Counted from the first letter of the stretch, positions 38,080 to 46,428 are shown. The stretch: DNA of 64,000 nucleotides from Pollutibacter soli (GCA_029269725.1 JARJHS010000001.1:868001-932000); one strand, 5' to 3'. Notes: a model not told the origin generated them from the letters alone. Made by a program: numbers and translations.

Positions 38080-39624
38080 ATGATAAAAAAGATTATTCCG
38101 TTTTTTTCAACCTTATTGATCGGTTCAACTCTTCTTGCCCAGGAACCCAGCGATGCAATTCGGTACTCATGGACGCAACCCAGCGGTACTGCCCGTTCAC
38201 AGGCGATTGGTAACGCCATTGGTTCATTAGGTGGGGATCTGACATCTGCGTTTATAAACCCAGCCGGGCTAGGATTGTATAAGACAAATGAATTTGTTCT
38301 GACACCAGGCTACAGCTTTTCAAAAAACAAACTGGGTTATCTCGGAACTGAAAATACGGTCAGCAAGGACAAGTTCAATTTCGGGACAACAGGTTTTGTT
38401 TTTGCAGCCCCTGGTTCAAGAAATGGCAAATGGAAGAACTTTACTGTCGGTATTGCTGTGAACAGGATTGCCGACTACAATAACAATGAATTTTACCAGG
38501 GTTCCAATAACCAGAGTTCTTATTCCGAAAAATATCTTGAGCAACTCATCAGGAATAATGTTACTGATCCCAACCAGGCAGCAACGGATTTTCCTTATGG
38601 CGCCAGTCTCGCTTTCAATACTTATCTGATTGATACGGTGCAAAATGCAGGCGGTGGCGTAGCGGGGTATAAGAGCCTGGCAACGCCTCAATCGGGTTTG
38701 AGCCAGCAGCAGGGCATCGAAACACGCGGCGGTATAACCGAATATGCAATCGCGATGGGAGCAAACCTGCAGGATAAATTTTATTTCGGTGCGACACTTG
38801 GCTTCAGTGATTTAAGATATGAACGCAACAGTACTTACGAAGAACGTGATGAAAGCAACAATCCAAATAATGATTTCAACTATTTCATTACCGAAGAATA
38901 TCTGAAAACGAAGGGCCTCGGAATTAACCTCAAACTGGGTCTGATTCTAAAACCGGTAGAACAACTTCGTGTAGGCCTGGCTGTTCATACACCGACATTT
39001 TACAATCTGAAAGATGAGTATACTACAAAAATCACGACTGATGTAGAGAACTATGGAGGTGGAGGTGTAAAATCTCAGTCATCGATAGATTTTAATGATG
39101 GATATCCCGGAGATTTTCAATACAGCTATCTTAATCCCTGGAAATTTATCGGAGGTCTTTCCTATGTATTCAGGGAGAATGCTGATGTGACACAGCAGCG
39201 TGGATTTATCTCTGCTGATGTTGAGTTTATCAATTATCGTGGAAATAAATTTAAAGATGCGCAAGCTGATTATGCGAACGCGGGTGAATATTTTAATACG
39301 CTGAATAAATCAATTGATGAGACATTTAAATCGGCAATCAACGCGAAAATCGGGGGTGAACTAAAATTCAATACGTTTATGATGCGTGGGGGTTTTGCGT
39401 GGTTTTCGAATCCATATGATGATATTGGTTTTGACGGAAGCAGGATGAACATCAGCGGTGGTTTGGGCTGGCGCAACAAAGGAAAATTTGTCGATCTTAC
39501 CTATGTGCATCAGATCATTACTGATGGATTTTATCCATACCTGCTTGACCAGGGATTTTTCGCTCCAGTTACTGCAAAATCAGGAGTGGGAAATATACTA
39601 CTTACTGTAGGATTTAAATTTTAG
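38080..39624 (+). CDS. OmpP1/FadL-type outer-membrane transport protein
   Basis: A 514-residue outer-membrane barrel protein with a signal peptide of about 20 residues (ends LLAQ). The mature start SDAIRYSWTQPSGTARSQAIG and AIGSLGGDLTSAFINPAGLGLYKTNEF are the typical hatch and first strands of the FadL/TodX family as found in Bacteroidota, where they carry hydrophobic compounds across the outer membrane. It ends VGFKF, with a terminal Phe as in barrels. Substrate unknown. It follows the lipoprotein gene by 92 bases with a hairpin between, so co-transcription is uncertain. Confidence 0.88.
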   Translation: MIKKIIPFFSTLLIGSTLLAQEPSDAIRYSWTQPSGTARSQAIGNAIGSLGGDLTSAFINPAGLGLYKTNEFVLTPGYSFSKNKLGYLGTENTVSKDKFNFGTTGFVFAAPGSRNGKWKNFTVGIAVNRIADYNNNEFYQGSNNQSSYSEKYLEQLIRNNVTDPNQAATDFPYGASLAFNTYLIDTVQNAGGGVAGYKSLATPQSGLSQQQGIETRGGITEYAIAMGANLQDKFYFGATLGFSDLRYERNSTYEERDESNNPNNDFNYFITEEYLKTKGLGINLKLGLILKPVEQLRVGLAVHTPTFYNLKDEYTTKITTDVENYGGGGVKSQSSIDFNDGYPGDFQYSYLNPWKFIGGLSYVFRENADVTQQRGFISADVEFINYRGNKFKDAQADYANAGEYFNTLNKSIDETFKSAINAKIGGELKFNTFMMRGGFAWFSNPYDDIGFDGSRMNISGGLGWRNKGKFVDLTYVHQIITDGFYPYLLDQGFFAPVTAKSGVGNILLTVGFKF

Positions 39625-39680
39625 TCCGGAGTCTTTTATGCATAATGACCCAGGCAATAAACTTATCCTATGGTAGCCCA

Positions 39681-39720
39681 AAAATCGTAGAGACGTCATG
39701 CATGACGTCTCTACGATTTT
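39681..39720. repeat. perfect 40-bp palindrome between convergent genes
   Basis: AAAATCGTAGAGACGTCATG at 39681-39700 is followed directly by its exact complement at 39701-39720, centred on ATGCAT. It ends in TTTT on both strands, so it could terminate both the FadL-type gene and miaA. Core GTAGAGACG...CGTCTCTAC resembles dispersed palindromes seen in many bacterial genomes. Confidence 0.9.
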
Positions 39721-39752
39721 AAAGACACAAACGACAAATTTATATTTGATAA

Positions 39753-40673
39753 TTATTCGTTTTTCGGCGGCCCAATTTCTTTATCAAGAAATTCTATAAT
39801 TTTTTCAAGTTCCTCCGGATGAAACCAGGTGATCACCGGGTCTGCTTTAAACCACGTCATCTGCCTTTTTGCATAGTGCCTGGTATTTTGTTTGATTTTG
39901 TTGATTGCTTCATCAATGGTAAGGCGTCCCTCCATCTGATCAAAAAGTTCGCGATAACCTACTGTCTGGAGAGCGTTGAGATTGCGTGATGAATACAGAT
40001 CACGAACTTCCTGTTGCAGACCGGATCTGATCATTTCATCGACACGTCGGTTGATTTTATCATAGAGAGTTTCTCTTGGAAGTTCAAGTCCCAATTCGAT
40101 CATCCTGAAATTCCTTTTGGTTCGAAACGCCTGCTGAAAATGTCGGATAGAATAACCGCTTGCTCTTTTTACTTCCAGAGCGCGCATCATTCGCTGCGGA
40201 TTCAACATCTCTCCTGTTCTTGCATATTCAGGATCTTCGGTAATTAAAGCTGTCTTTAATGCTTCAAGACCTGAATGCTGATACAACTCCTGTACATCTT
40301 CACGCACCAGTTGTGGTACTTCGGGAATATTATCAAATCCGTACATCAATGCTTTTATGTATAAACCTGTACCACCTATCACGATCGCGGTATCTTTTGA
40401 CCTGAATATTTCTTCCAGTTTTTCGAGTGCATAGGTTTCAAAGTCGGCTGCAGTAATAAAATCATTGATGGCGTGGGAACTGATAAAATGATGAGGTATA
40501 TTCTGTTGCTCTTCAATTGTTGGTTTGGCGACGCCGATGTTCAGTTCTTTAAAGCATTGCCTGGAATCAGCGGAGATAATTTCGGTATTGAAATGTTTTG
40601 CCAGCGACACTGATAAACTGGTCTTTCCAACGGCCGTTGGCCCAACGATGATGATTACTGTTTTTGTGGACAT
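39753..40673 (-). CDS. miaA: tRNA dimethylallyltransferase
   Basis: A 306-residue enzyme that adds an isopentenyl group to A37 of tRNAs reading UNN codons. The P-loop GPTAVGKT (11-18), ISADSRQCFKELNIGVAKP, GGTGLYIKAL and LNALQTVGYRELFDQ (usually GYKE) are all family motifs, and HYAKRQMTWFK near the C-terminus is conserved. Length and start are normal. The ATG follows a pyrimidine-rich heptameric array after a few bases. It is one of four consecutive minus-strand genes (glycosyltransferase, CCA-like, pRiA4-like, miaA), each with its own array in front, so each probably has its own promoter. Confidence 0.95.
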   Translation of the reverse strand: MSTKTVIIIVGPTAVGKTSLSVSLAKHFNTEIISADSRQCFKELNIGVAKPTIEEQQNIPHHFISSHAINDFITAADFETYALEKLEEIFRSKDTAIVIGGTGLYIKALMYGFDNIPEVPQLVREDVQELYQHSGLEALKTALITEDPEYARTGEMLNPQRMMRALEVKRASGYSIRHFQQAFRTKRNFRMIELGLELPRETLYDKINRRVDEMIRSGLQQEVRDLYSSRNLNALQTVGYRELFDQMEGRLTIDEAINKIKQNTRHYAKRQMTWFKADPVITWFHPEELEKIIEFLDKEIGPPKNE

Positions 40674-40678
40674 TTTTC

Positions 40679-40713
40679 AGGCAGGAGTAAGGAGAAAGGA
40701 GGCAGGAGAAACA
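40679..40713 (+). repeat. heptameric array, AGGCAGG type, upstream of miaA
   Basis: Plus-strand units AGGCAGG, AGTAAGG, AGAAAGG, AGGCAGG, AGAAACA, ending five bases from the miaA ATG. On the miaA strand it reads CCTGCCT, CCTTTCT, CCTTACT. Confidence 0.7.
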
Positions 40714-40809
40714 GCCAACTCCCTCAACAATAAAAAAGGATAACTGTTTTCATTTCATCCTTCACATTTCGTTTTACACACTTTCGTCTGATCCGTCCGG
40801 TGGCTTTTA

Positions 40810-41388
40810 TCAGAATTCTTCTTCGTTTGTATTCTCGGTTTCTTCTCCTCCACCCGTAGTATCCTCTTCTGTATCTGAATCACTGTCACCTTCCCTTCCA
40901 AAACCTTCTTCATTTGCAGACAGATCATATTTCTCTTCGACATCAACAAAGCGATCACCCAGCAGACTGCGTGTACCATACTGACTTGGTGCAATACCTT
41001 CTGATCTTACCAGTGCAGGATAAGTAAGTTTAGGATTTTCTTCTTTTGACACATTGATCAGCTCCACCAGGAATGGCCAGTTCCTTGTGAAATCATATAC
41101 ATAGACAAACTTCTGATTGGGAATTTTTATTTCTGAACCTATAGTGGTTTCAGACATAATCAGCGGATCGACCTTATAAGATTTGTCATATTTCTCCAGG
41201 CTGATTTCACGACCCCTTTGCCAGTTGTCGTTACTTCTGTAAAATGTCGCCTGGTGTTTATTATCAAATTCAAAACTTTTCAGGATCAATGTATGGAGAT
41301 CATAAAAGTGCTGTGTATGACGAATTGCAATATCCCTGTAGACACTATCATCTTCTTCAAAATATACCCTGAATTTTAATATGGCCAT
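40810..41388 (-). CDS. pRiA4b ORF-3-like (IS1096 passenger TnpR family) protein
   Basis: A 192-residue protein. MAILKFRVYFEEDDSVYRDIAI, QHFYDLHTLILKSFEFDNKHQATFY and PNQKFVYVYDFTRNWPFLVELI are typical of the PRiA4_ORF3 fold, named after plasmid and IS1096 passenger genes but widespread in chromosomes with unknown function. The last 40 residues are almost wholly Asp, Glu, Gly and Thr. The family name does not imply a transposon here: no transposase or terminal repeats are nearby. A 7-base array and a TATTTTG-like box lie upstream. Confidence 0.82.
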   Translation of the reverse strand: MAILKFRVYFEEDDSVYRDIAIRHTQHFYDLHTLILKSFEFDNKHQATFYRSNDNWQRGREISLEKYDKSYKVDPLIMSETTIGSEIKIPNQKFVYVYDFTRNWPFLVELINVSKEENPKLTYPALVRSEGIAPSQYGTRSLLGDRFVDVEEKYDLSANEEGFGREGDSDSDTEEDTTGGGEETENTNEEEF

Positions 41389-41453
41389 AGTTTATTGGTA
41401 ATCAAAGCCCGCAGGCTGTTATACAATAGATTGCAAAATAAGGAAATATTACG

Positions 41454-41488
41454 AAGTAAGAAGGCAGAAGTAGGGAGTCAGAAGGAAA
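41454..41488 (+). repeat. heptameric array, AAGTAAG/AAGGCAG type
   Basis: Plus-strand units AAGTAAG, AAGGCAG, AAGTAGG, GAGTCAG, AAGGAAA. It is pyrimidine-rich on the minus strand and lies upstream of the gene starting at 41388. Confidence 0.65.
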
Positions 41489-41644
41489 CGGCCCTTCTCT
41501 GACAGGCTTATCAAAATCAAACTTAATGCAAATAAGATGTGGATCTTGCTTCCCCTTGATATAAAGTTTTTTTAGTCTGTCAGGTTCAATCCGGTAAACA
41601 TGAAAGATTACTACCTCAAAAGCGTACGTTAATCGCTTCATGTT

Positions 41645-41672
41645 TTGTGTTTAACATTCTACGTTTTGCGTT
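41645..41672 (-). repeat. heptameric array, AACGTNN type, spanning the cca stop codon
   Basis: Plus-strand units TTGTGTT, TAACATT, CTACGTT, TTGCGTT. On the cca coding strand this is AACGCAA, AACGTAG, AATGTTA, AACACAA, and the TAG of unit 2 is the stop codon. Confidence 0.65.
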
Positions 41673-43086
41673 TAACCTGAGCCAGTCCCAACTCCTTCCC
41701 TTTTTCCAGCATATACATGTAAGCGGCTTCATAATCATTCGGAATGTCACCTTCGAGGATGGCTTCCCTGATTGCATTTTTTATTTCGCCCACTTCCCGC
41801 GACGGACCTAGTCCAAACGTTTGCATGATCATTTCACCGGTCACCGGAGGCTGCCATGCACGGATCTTATCTTTTTCCTCCACCTCTTTCAATCGCTCAC
41901 GTACCAGCTGAAAATTGGAGAGATATTTTTTTACTTTGAATTTATTCTTTGAAGTGATATCAGCCTCACACAAGGTCATTAAAGCATCCAGGTCCTCCCC
42001 TGCATCGAAAAGTAGCCTTCGTATAGCGGAATCCGTGATGTCTTCTTTTGTCAGACTAATGGGTCGCAAATGCATTTCCACCAGTTTGCGCACAAAACGC
42101 ATATTCTCACCTGTGGGTAATTTGAAGGCAGAAAATATTTTAGGAACCATTCTGGCACCAACCACTTCATGTCCATGAAAAGTCCAGCCTTCGCCTTCCT
42201 CAAATCGTTTGGTGTCAGGCTTTGCAATATCATGAAGCAATGCGGCCCATCTTAACCAAAGATCTTTCGTATGCATGGAGATATTATCTACCACCTGTAA
42301 GGTATGATAGAAATTATCCTTATGCCCCATGCCATCAATATATTCTGCACCAACGAGTTCAATGAGTTTCGGGAAGATGTATTTCAACAATCCGCTTTTA
42401 TACAATAGATCCAGTCCGACAGAAGGTTTGGACGACAGCAGTATTTTATTAAACTCATCTGTAATTCTTTCCTGACTGATGATTTTTATCCTTTCTGCAT
42501 GATCTTTTATTCCCTGGAATGTACCAGCCTCTATTACAAATCCAAGACCTGAAGCAAATCGTATCGCGCGCAGCATACGAAGCGGATCGTCATTAAACGT
42601 CTGACCTGGTTCAAGTGGTGTACGTATAATACCTGATATGAGATCCCCTATTCCATTAAACGGATCTATGAGGTTTCCGTAATTCGTTCCGGTAAGATCA
42701 ATCGCCAGCGCATTGATCGTAAAATCCCTCCGGAGCTGATCATCTTTTAAAGTACCCGGGCGAACCTGCGGATTGCGGGAATCGCGATTATAACTTTCCT
42801 GCCTGGCGCCAACAAATTCAATATCATACTCACCTACACGGATATGCGCTGTACCATAAGTTTTAAAAAATGACACTTTCGGTTTTCCTGAAAACAGGCC
42901 GGAGGTTTGTTCTGCCAATCTGATCCCATCTCCCACACAAGCAATATCCATATCCTTCACTTGTATACCGAGCAGTTTATCACGCACAAAACCACCGATC
43001 AGATAAGCCGGAACATGTATTGTTTCAGCCGCCTGTGCAATTTTCTTCAACAAGCCGGACTCTTCTGTGGTTAGATCGATTTGCAT
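41659..43086 (-). CDS. cca: CCA-adding enzyme / poly(A) polymerase family with HD domain
   Basis: A 475-residue class II nucleotidyltransferase. GGFVRD (31-36) and the catalytic DMD (45-47) form the active site; RRDFTINALAIDL is the next family motif; an HD domain follows with LLHDIAKPD near residue 275. The likely role is adding or repairing the tRNA 3' CCA, which is required because the tRNA-Leu gene in this window lacks an encoded CCA. A poly(A) polymerase role cannot be excluded from sequence alone. The C-terminal residues KRKT are encoded inside a heptameric array. The promoter box TATTTTTG ends four bases before the ATG. Confidence 0.92.
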   Translation of the reverse strand: MQIDLTTEESGLLKKIAQAAETIHVPAYLIGGFVRDKLLGIQVKDMDIACVGDGIRLAEQTSGLFSGKPKVSFFKTYGTAHIRVGEYDIEFVGARQESYNRDSRNPQVRPGTLKDDQLRRDFTINALAIDLTGTNYGNLIDPFNGIGDLISGIIRTPLEPGQTFNDDPLRMLRAIRFASGLGFVIEAGTFQGIKDHAERIKIISQERITDEFNKILLSSKPSVGLDLLYKSGLLKYIFPKLIELVGAEYIDGMGHKDNFYHTLQVVDNISMHTKDLWLRWAALLHDIAKPDTKRFEEGEGWTFHGHEVVGARMVPKIFSAFKLPTGENMRFVRKLVEMHLRPISLTKEDITDSAIRRLLFDAGEDLDALMTLCEADITSKNKFKVKKYLSNFQLVRERLKEVEEKDKIRAWQPPVTGEMIMQTFGLGPSREVGEIKNAIREAILEGDIPNDYEAAYMYMLEKGKELGLAQVKRKT

Positions 43087-43090
43087 GGAG

Positions 43091-43098
43091 CAAAAATA
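43091..43098 (-). promoter_or_regulatory. promoter box TATTTTTG of cca, four bases from ATG
   Basis: Exact TAnnTTTG match on the minus strand. With transcription starting a few bases after the box, the mRNA would be leaderless or nearly so. Confidence 0.55.
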
Positions 43099-43126
43099 GT
43101 AAGAAGTAAGTAGTAAGTAGTAAGTA
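43099..43126 (+). repeat. heptameric array, GTAAGTA type, directly upstream of cca promoter
   Basis: Units GTAAGAA, GTAAGTA, GTAAGTA, GTAAGTA; three are identical. It abuts the promoter box at 43091-43098. Confidence 0.8.
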
Positions 43127-43264
43127 GGACAGCCGGCTTTTGCGATGAGAAATGTTTATCTGTATGGGACGCTTTGAGAAAAGGGATGAAATAAATTCAA
43201 AAGATTAAATTATAGTCCGATGATGTCGAAGCAGATGACGTTTGAAAATTGACCAAAAACAAGT

Positions 43265-44302
43265 TTACTGATTCGGTCTGTTACCCGATGCCTGCTGCAC
43301 GCTGCCTGTCAGGACCTCCACCAACTGTTCATCCCTTATTCCCGTCGCACAATGAAAATGGCCAAGCGGACAAACTTTATGTCCATGTAAACCACAGGGC
43401 CTGCAGTCGAGTTTTTTTTCAATCTCGATGATGAATTTTTTATCCGATAATGGTCCGAACCCAAATGAAGGAACAGTAGAACAGTAGACTGCGGCAACCG
43501 GCGCATTCATAGCCGAAGCGATATGCATAGGTGCAGAATCGTTAACATAATTCATTTCAGCATCTTTCATCAACGCGGCGGATTCCAGGAAACTCAATTG
43601 ACCGCAAAGATTAAAAATGCGACCTTTTCTTCCTGAAGCTTCAATAATTTCTTCCGCCAGAATTTTATCATTCGGTGCACCAATCAGAAATATTTCCGGA
43701 GGATTCGGTATTGAATCGATAAAACTAGCCCATTGGCCAGCAGGATATTGCTTGGTGAACCACACCGATGCCGGCGCGATACAAATAAACGGTTGTCTTT
43801 TATATTTTGAAACCTTTTCAAAATCATTTGCAGATGGATACATCCGGGGTCTTGCGTAAATCTTATCTGTGAAAGATTCGATCAGCGCCTGGTTTCTATC
43901 GACTTCATGGATGGGCCTGTCAGATGTACTCACGATATGGGGCACACGAATATCAAAAAAATGATTCCAGGGATTTTTGTCAAATCCAATCTTTGTTTTC
44001 GCCCGGGAAAATGTCGTTAGCATCCCTGTTGCTGCAAAACGCTGAACATTGATCACCGCGTCATATCGTTTCGACCGGATTTTCGATAGTAACCTGAACA
44101 GGTTTTTGAACTTATCTTTTTTCTTCTCCCAGATCATGAGTTCTCTTACATACGGATGACCGGCAAGTATTCCTTCATTCCCTTTCCGCAACAGAAAGTC
44201 AATGGATGCATCAGGATAGTATGAATGCAGCTTCTCAATCAACGCTGTCGCCAGGATCACATCGCCTATAAAAGCAGTCTGGATGATGAGGAATTGCTTC
44301 AT
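43265..44302 (-). CDS. glycosyltransferase family 9 (LPS heptosyltransferase-like)
   Basis: A 345-residue GT-B enzyme. LIIQTAFIGDVILATALIEKLHSYYP at the N-terminus is the typical GT9 nucleotide-fold start with the catalytic Asp in FIGD; CIAPASVWFTKQYPAGQWASFID and LCGQLSFLESAALMKDAEMNYVNDSAPMHIASAMNAPVAAVYCS are the sugar-nucleotide-binding motifs. It should add heptose or another sugar to the LPS core on the cytoplasmic face of the inner membrane. The C-terminus has a CxxC-like Cys pair. The gene has its own promoter box (TATTTTCG, four bases from ATG) and array. Confidence 0.9.
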   Translation of the reverse strand: MKQFLIIQTAFIGDVILATALIEKLHSYYPDASIDFLLRKGNEGILAGHPYVRELMIWEKKKDKFKNLFRLLSKIRSKRYDAVINVQRFAATGMLTTFSRAKTKIGFDKNPWNHFFDIRVPHIVSTSDRPIHEVDRNQALIESFTDKIYARPRMYPSANDFEKVSKYKRQPFICIAPASVWFTKQYPAGQWASFIDSIPNPPEIFLIGAPNDKILAEEIIEASGRKGRIFNLCGQLSFLESAALMKDAEMNYVNDSAPMHIASAMNAPVAAVYCSTVPSFGFGPLSDKKFIIEIEKKLDCRPCGLHGHKVCPLGHFHCATGIRDEQLVEVLTGSVQQASGNRPNQ

Positions 44303-44306
44303 GGAA

Positions 44307-44314
44307 CGAAAATA
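44307..44314 (-). promoter_or_regulatory. promoter box TATTTTCG of the glycosyltransferase gene, four bases from ATG
   Basis: Same position and spacing as the box in front of cca; one base differs from TAnnTTTG. Confidence 0.45.
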
Positions 44315-44341
44315 GTAAGAAGTAGTAGTAAGTAGTCGGTA
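44315..44341 (+). repeat. heptameric array, GTAAGTA type, upstream of the glycosyltransferase gene
   Basis: GTAAGAA, GTAGTA (one base short), GTAAGTA, GTCGGTA. Box and array together are nearly identical in sequence to the cca upstream region. Confidence 0.65.
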
Positions 44342-44597
44342 GGGATTCTAATTAAGCACGAGGTAGCACATAGGTAGCAGTCTGCAATTCTACAAGCTGC
44401 AGACATTGAAGTTGAGGATCAACGAAGAAGTTATGAAAAACAGGGCAAGGTATTCTTTAGCTCCTGAATGACTTAAAAGGATATGAAGATGCCAATCTTA
44501 GCTATTGTCTTTTAGCGTGTCGACTATGCTCAATTAGAAATAAACTAAGGAAAGACTGCAATTAATCAGGGTATTATGAAATTATCTGCTGCCCGTT
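44342..44597. other. intergenic region between divergent genes
   Basis: No gene or RNA recognised. With the flanking arrays it makes a 370-base gap between the glycosyltransferase and dapD. Confidence 0.3.
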
Positions 44598-44653
44598 GTC
44601 TATTGTCTGGCTGTTCACTTACTGCTTACTATTCACTACTTACTTCTTTTCCC
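44598..44653 (+). repeat. heptameric array, TTACTNC type, upstream of dapD
   Basis: Units include TGTTCAC, TTACTGC, TTACTAT, TCACTAC, TTACTTC, TTTTCCC. TCTGGCTGTTCACTT (44606-44620) recurs at 26265-26279. The array is open in the dapD frame and gives a false N-terminal extension starting at 44576. Confidence 0.75.
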
Positions 44654-44661
44654 TATTTTCG
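44654..44661 (+). promoter_or_regulatory. promoter box TATTTTCG of dapD
   Basis: Directly follows the heptameric array; 13 bases before the ATG at 44675. Confidence 0.5.
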
Positions 44662-44674
44662 CGAAAAATCTGCA

Positions 44675-45487
44675 ATGGAATTGAAGCAACAGATCGAATC
44701 AGCCTGGGCGAACCGGGAGTTATTGAAAGATAAAACCTATGAAACTGCGGTGCGTGCGGTAATCGAGTCTGTTGATAAAGGTCAGCTTCGTGTAGCCGAA
44801 CCCGGTGCCAATGGATGGATGGTAAATGAATGGGTGAAACAGGCTATCCTGATGTATTTCGGTATTCAGCAGATGCAGACCTGGACTGTGGGGCCGATGG
44901 AATTCTATGATAAAATGTTGCTGAAACAGGATTATAAATCTCTCGGCGTGCGAGCAGTTCCGCACGCAGTGGCACGTTATGGAGCTTATATAGCAAAGAA
45001 TGTTGTGCTTATGCCATCATATGTGAATATTGGTGCTTATGTTGATGAGGGTACAATGGTTGACACCTGGGCGACTGTGGGAAGCTGCGCACAGATTGGC
45101 AAAGGCGTTCATCTGAGTGGTGGTGTTGGTATAGGTGGCGTTCTGGAGCCTTTGCAGGCCAGCCCGGTAATTGTAGAAGATGGATGCTTTATCGGCAGTC
45201 GCTGCATCGTCGTGGAAGGGGTGATCGTGGAGAAAGAGGCGGTACTTGGAGCAAATGTTGTGCTTACAAAGTCAACAAAAATTATTGATGTCAGCGGATC
45301 TGAGCCCGTCGAACATAAAGGTCGCGTACCGGCAAGAAGCGTCGTGATTCCCGGCACTTACCCGAAAAAATTCCCAGCGGGCGAATATCACGTAAGTTGT
45401 GCCCTGATCATTGGTCAACGTAAGCCAAGTACCGACCTGAAGACGAGCCTGAACGATGCACTTCGCGATTTTAACGTGTCCGTATAA
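44675..45487 (+). CDS. dapD: 2,3,4,5-tetrahydropyridine-2,6-dicarboxylate N-succinyltransferase
   Basis: A 270-residue left-handed beta-helix acyltransferase of the succinylase branch of lysine and diaminopimelate synthesis. The N-terminal helical domain (ELKQQIESAWANRELLKDKTYE) and the hexapeptide-repeat core (NIGAYVDEGTMVDTWATVGSCAQIGKGVHLSGGVGIGGVLEPLQ) are near-identical to family members, and the ending of the core (PGTYPKKFPAGEYHVSCALIIG) fits. The ATG at 44675 gives the normal family length; the 33-codon extension upstream is translated repeat sequence and lies before the promoter box, so it is rejected. The FkbM gene starts 15 bases after the stop. Confidence 0.95.
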   Translation: MELKQQIESAWANRELLKDKTYETAVRAVIESVDKGQLRVAEPGANGWMVNEWVKQAILMYFGIQQMQTWTVGPMEFYDKMLLKQDYKSLGVRAVPHAVARYGAYIAKNVVLMPSYVNIGAYVDEGTMVDTWATVGSCAQIGKGVHLSGGVGIGGVLEPLQASPVIVEDGCFIGSRCIVVEGVIVEKEAVLGANVVLTKSTKIIDVSGSEPVEHKGRVPARSVVIPGTYPKKFPAGEYHVSCALIIGQRKPSTDLKTSLNDALRDFNVSV

Positions 45488-45502
45488 ACGAAAAAATATC
45501 CA

Positions 45503-46315
45503 TTGCCAGGAACAAATCTTGCACTCAACCGGATAAAGTATATATTCCATCGACTGAGCGGGAAGCGTTTTCTTGTTGCCAGGAGCGAACCATACGACCT
45601 GGAAATGAAATTTCTGATCCGGGACGGCTCATGCAAAGATGTTTACTACAAACAGGGTGTCTACGGAGAGGATTATATCAACAAATGGCTGACCAGTAAT
45701 CTTGATATTAATAACGATGATCTGATCATCGATATCGGTGCAAACGTCGGTTGGTATTCTCTTGTCCTAACACGCGACACCAAGCCTACTATCCTTGCAT
45801 TTGAGCCGGACAAAACCAATTTTGATCTGCTCACTGAAAACATCAGGCGAAATAAGCGTACAACGGTTAAGGCCTACAATAAAGCAGTGAGTGACAAAGA
45901 AGGTACGCTGACACTCTATCTCTATAAGGGTTATAATCCAGGACGGCATTCTTTTATCAGGCAAAAAAATTCCATTGGTACCGCGGAAGTACCTATTGTG
46001 CCACTGGACGGTTTTTTAAACAAAGAAGGATTCGGTCAACGGAACGTGAAACTCGTAAAAATTGATATTGAAGGATATGAGTACACCGCATTGAAAGCTG
46101 CAAAGCAGCTTTTATCGCGTACCGAATATATTTTGACAGAATTCAGCCCATACCTGATGCGGGATATCGGCCAGGAGCCCTTCGACTATATTAATCTTCT
46201 TCAGGAAGCCGGGTTCAAACTCCGCGAAATCACTGAAACCGGTCTGCATAAACCCGATTTCGAAAAGATCATTGCCGAGAACAGGCAGGTTAATCTTTTG
46301 GGAAGTAAGAGATGA
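45503..46315 (+). CDS. FkbM family methyltransferase
   Basis: A 270-residue SAM-dependent methyltransferase. LIIDIGANVGWYSLVLTRD is motif I; AFEPDKTNFDLLTENIRRN, VPLDGFLN, LVKIDIEGYEYTALKAA and EFSPYLM are the typical FkbM blocks. These enzymes O-methylate sugars or natural products, and in gut and soil bacteria often surface glycans. The start is uncertain: the gene is in the same frame as dapD and the only start codon near the stop of dapD is TTG at 45503; the first ATG would remove about 33 residues of the N-terminus. It is probably read from the dapD transcript. Confidence 0.85.
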   Translation: MPGTNLALNRIKYIFHRLSGKRFLVARSEPYDLEMKFLIRDGSCKDVYYKQGVYGEDYINKWLTSNLDINNDDLIIDIGANVGWYSLVLTRDTKPTILAFEPDKTNFDLLTENIRRNKRTTVKAYNKAVSDKEGTLTLYLYKGYNPGRHSFIRQKNSIGTAEVPIVPLDGFLNKEGFGQRNVKLVKIDIEGYEYTALKAAKQLLSRTEYILTEFSPYLMRDIGQEPFDYINLLQEAGFKLREITETGLHKPDFEKIIAENRQVNLLGSKR

Positions 46316-46428
46316 AAAGCCAGTTGTAAGAGGTGGTTGGGAGTTCAACGCTTATGCTTATCGGTTGAAAGGGTTTCTTGGTTTTAGTGGAAAGTATGTC
46401 TATACTCCTCTTCTCCATCCTCAGCCTG

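Noticed and set aside
40810..41388. Insertion sequence suggested by the IS1096 passenger family name
   Set aside because: No transposase, inverted ends or target duplication is present; the family is widely chromosomal.
41402..41641. 79-residue minus-strand frame downstream of cca
   Set aside because: It runs through one heptameric array, has no recognised motif, and its composition is not protein-like in the second half.
44576..44674. 33-codon N-terminal extension of dapD
   Set aside because: It is translated heptameric repeat and lies upstream of the promoter box; without it DapD has normal length.
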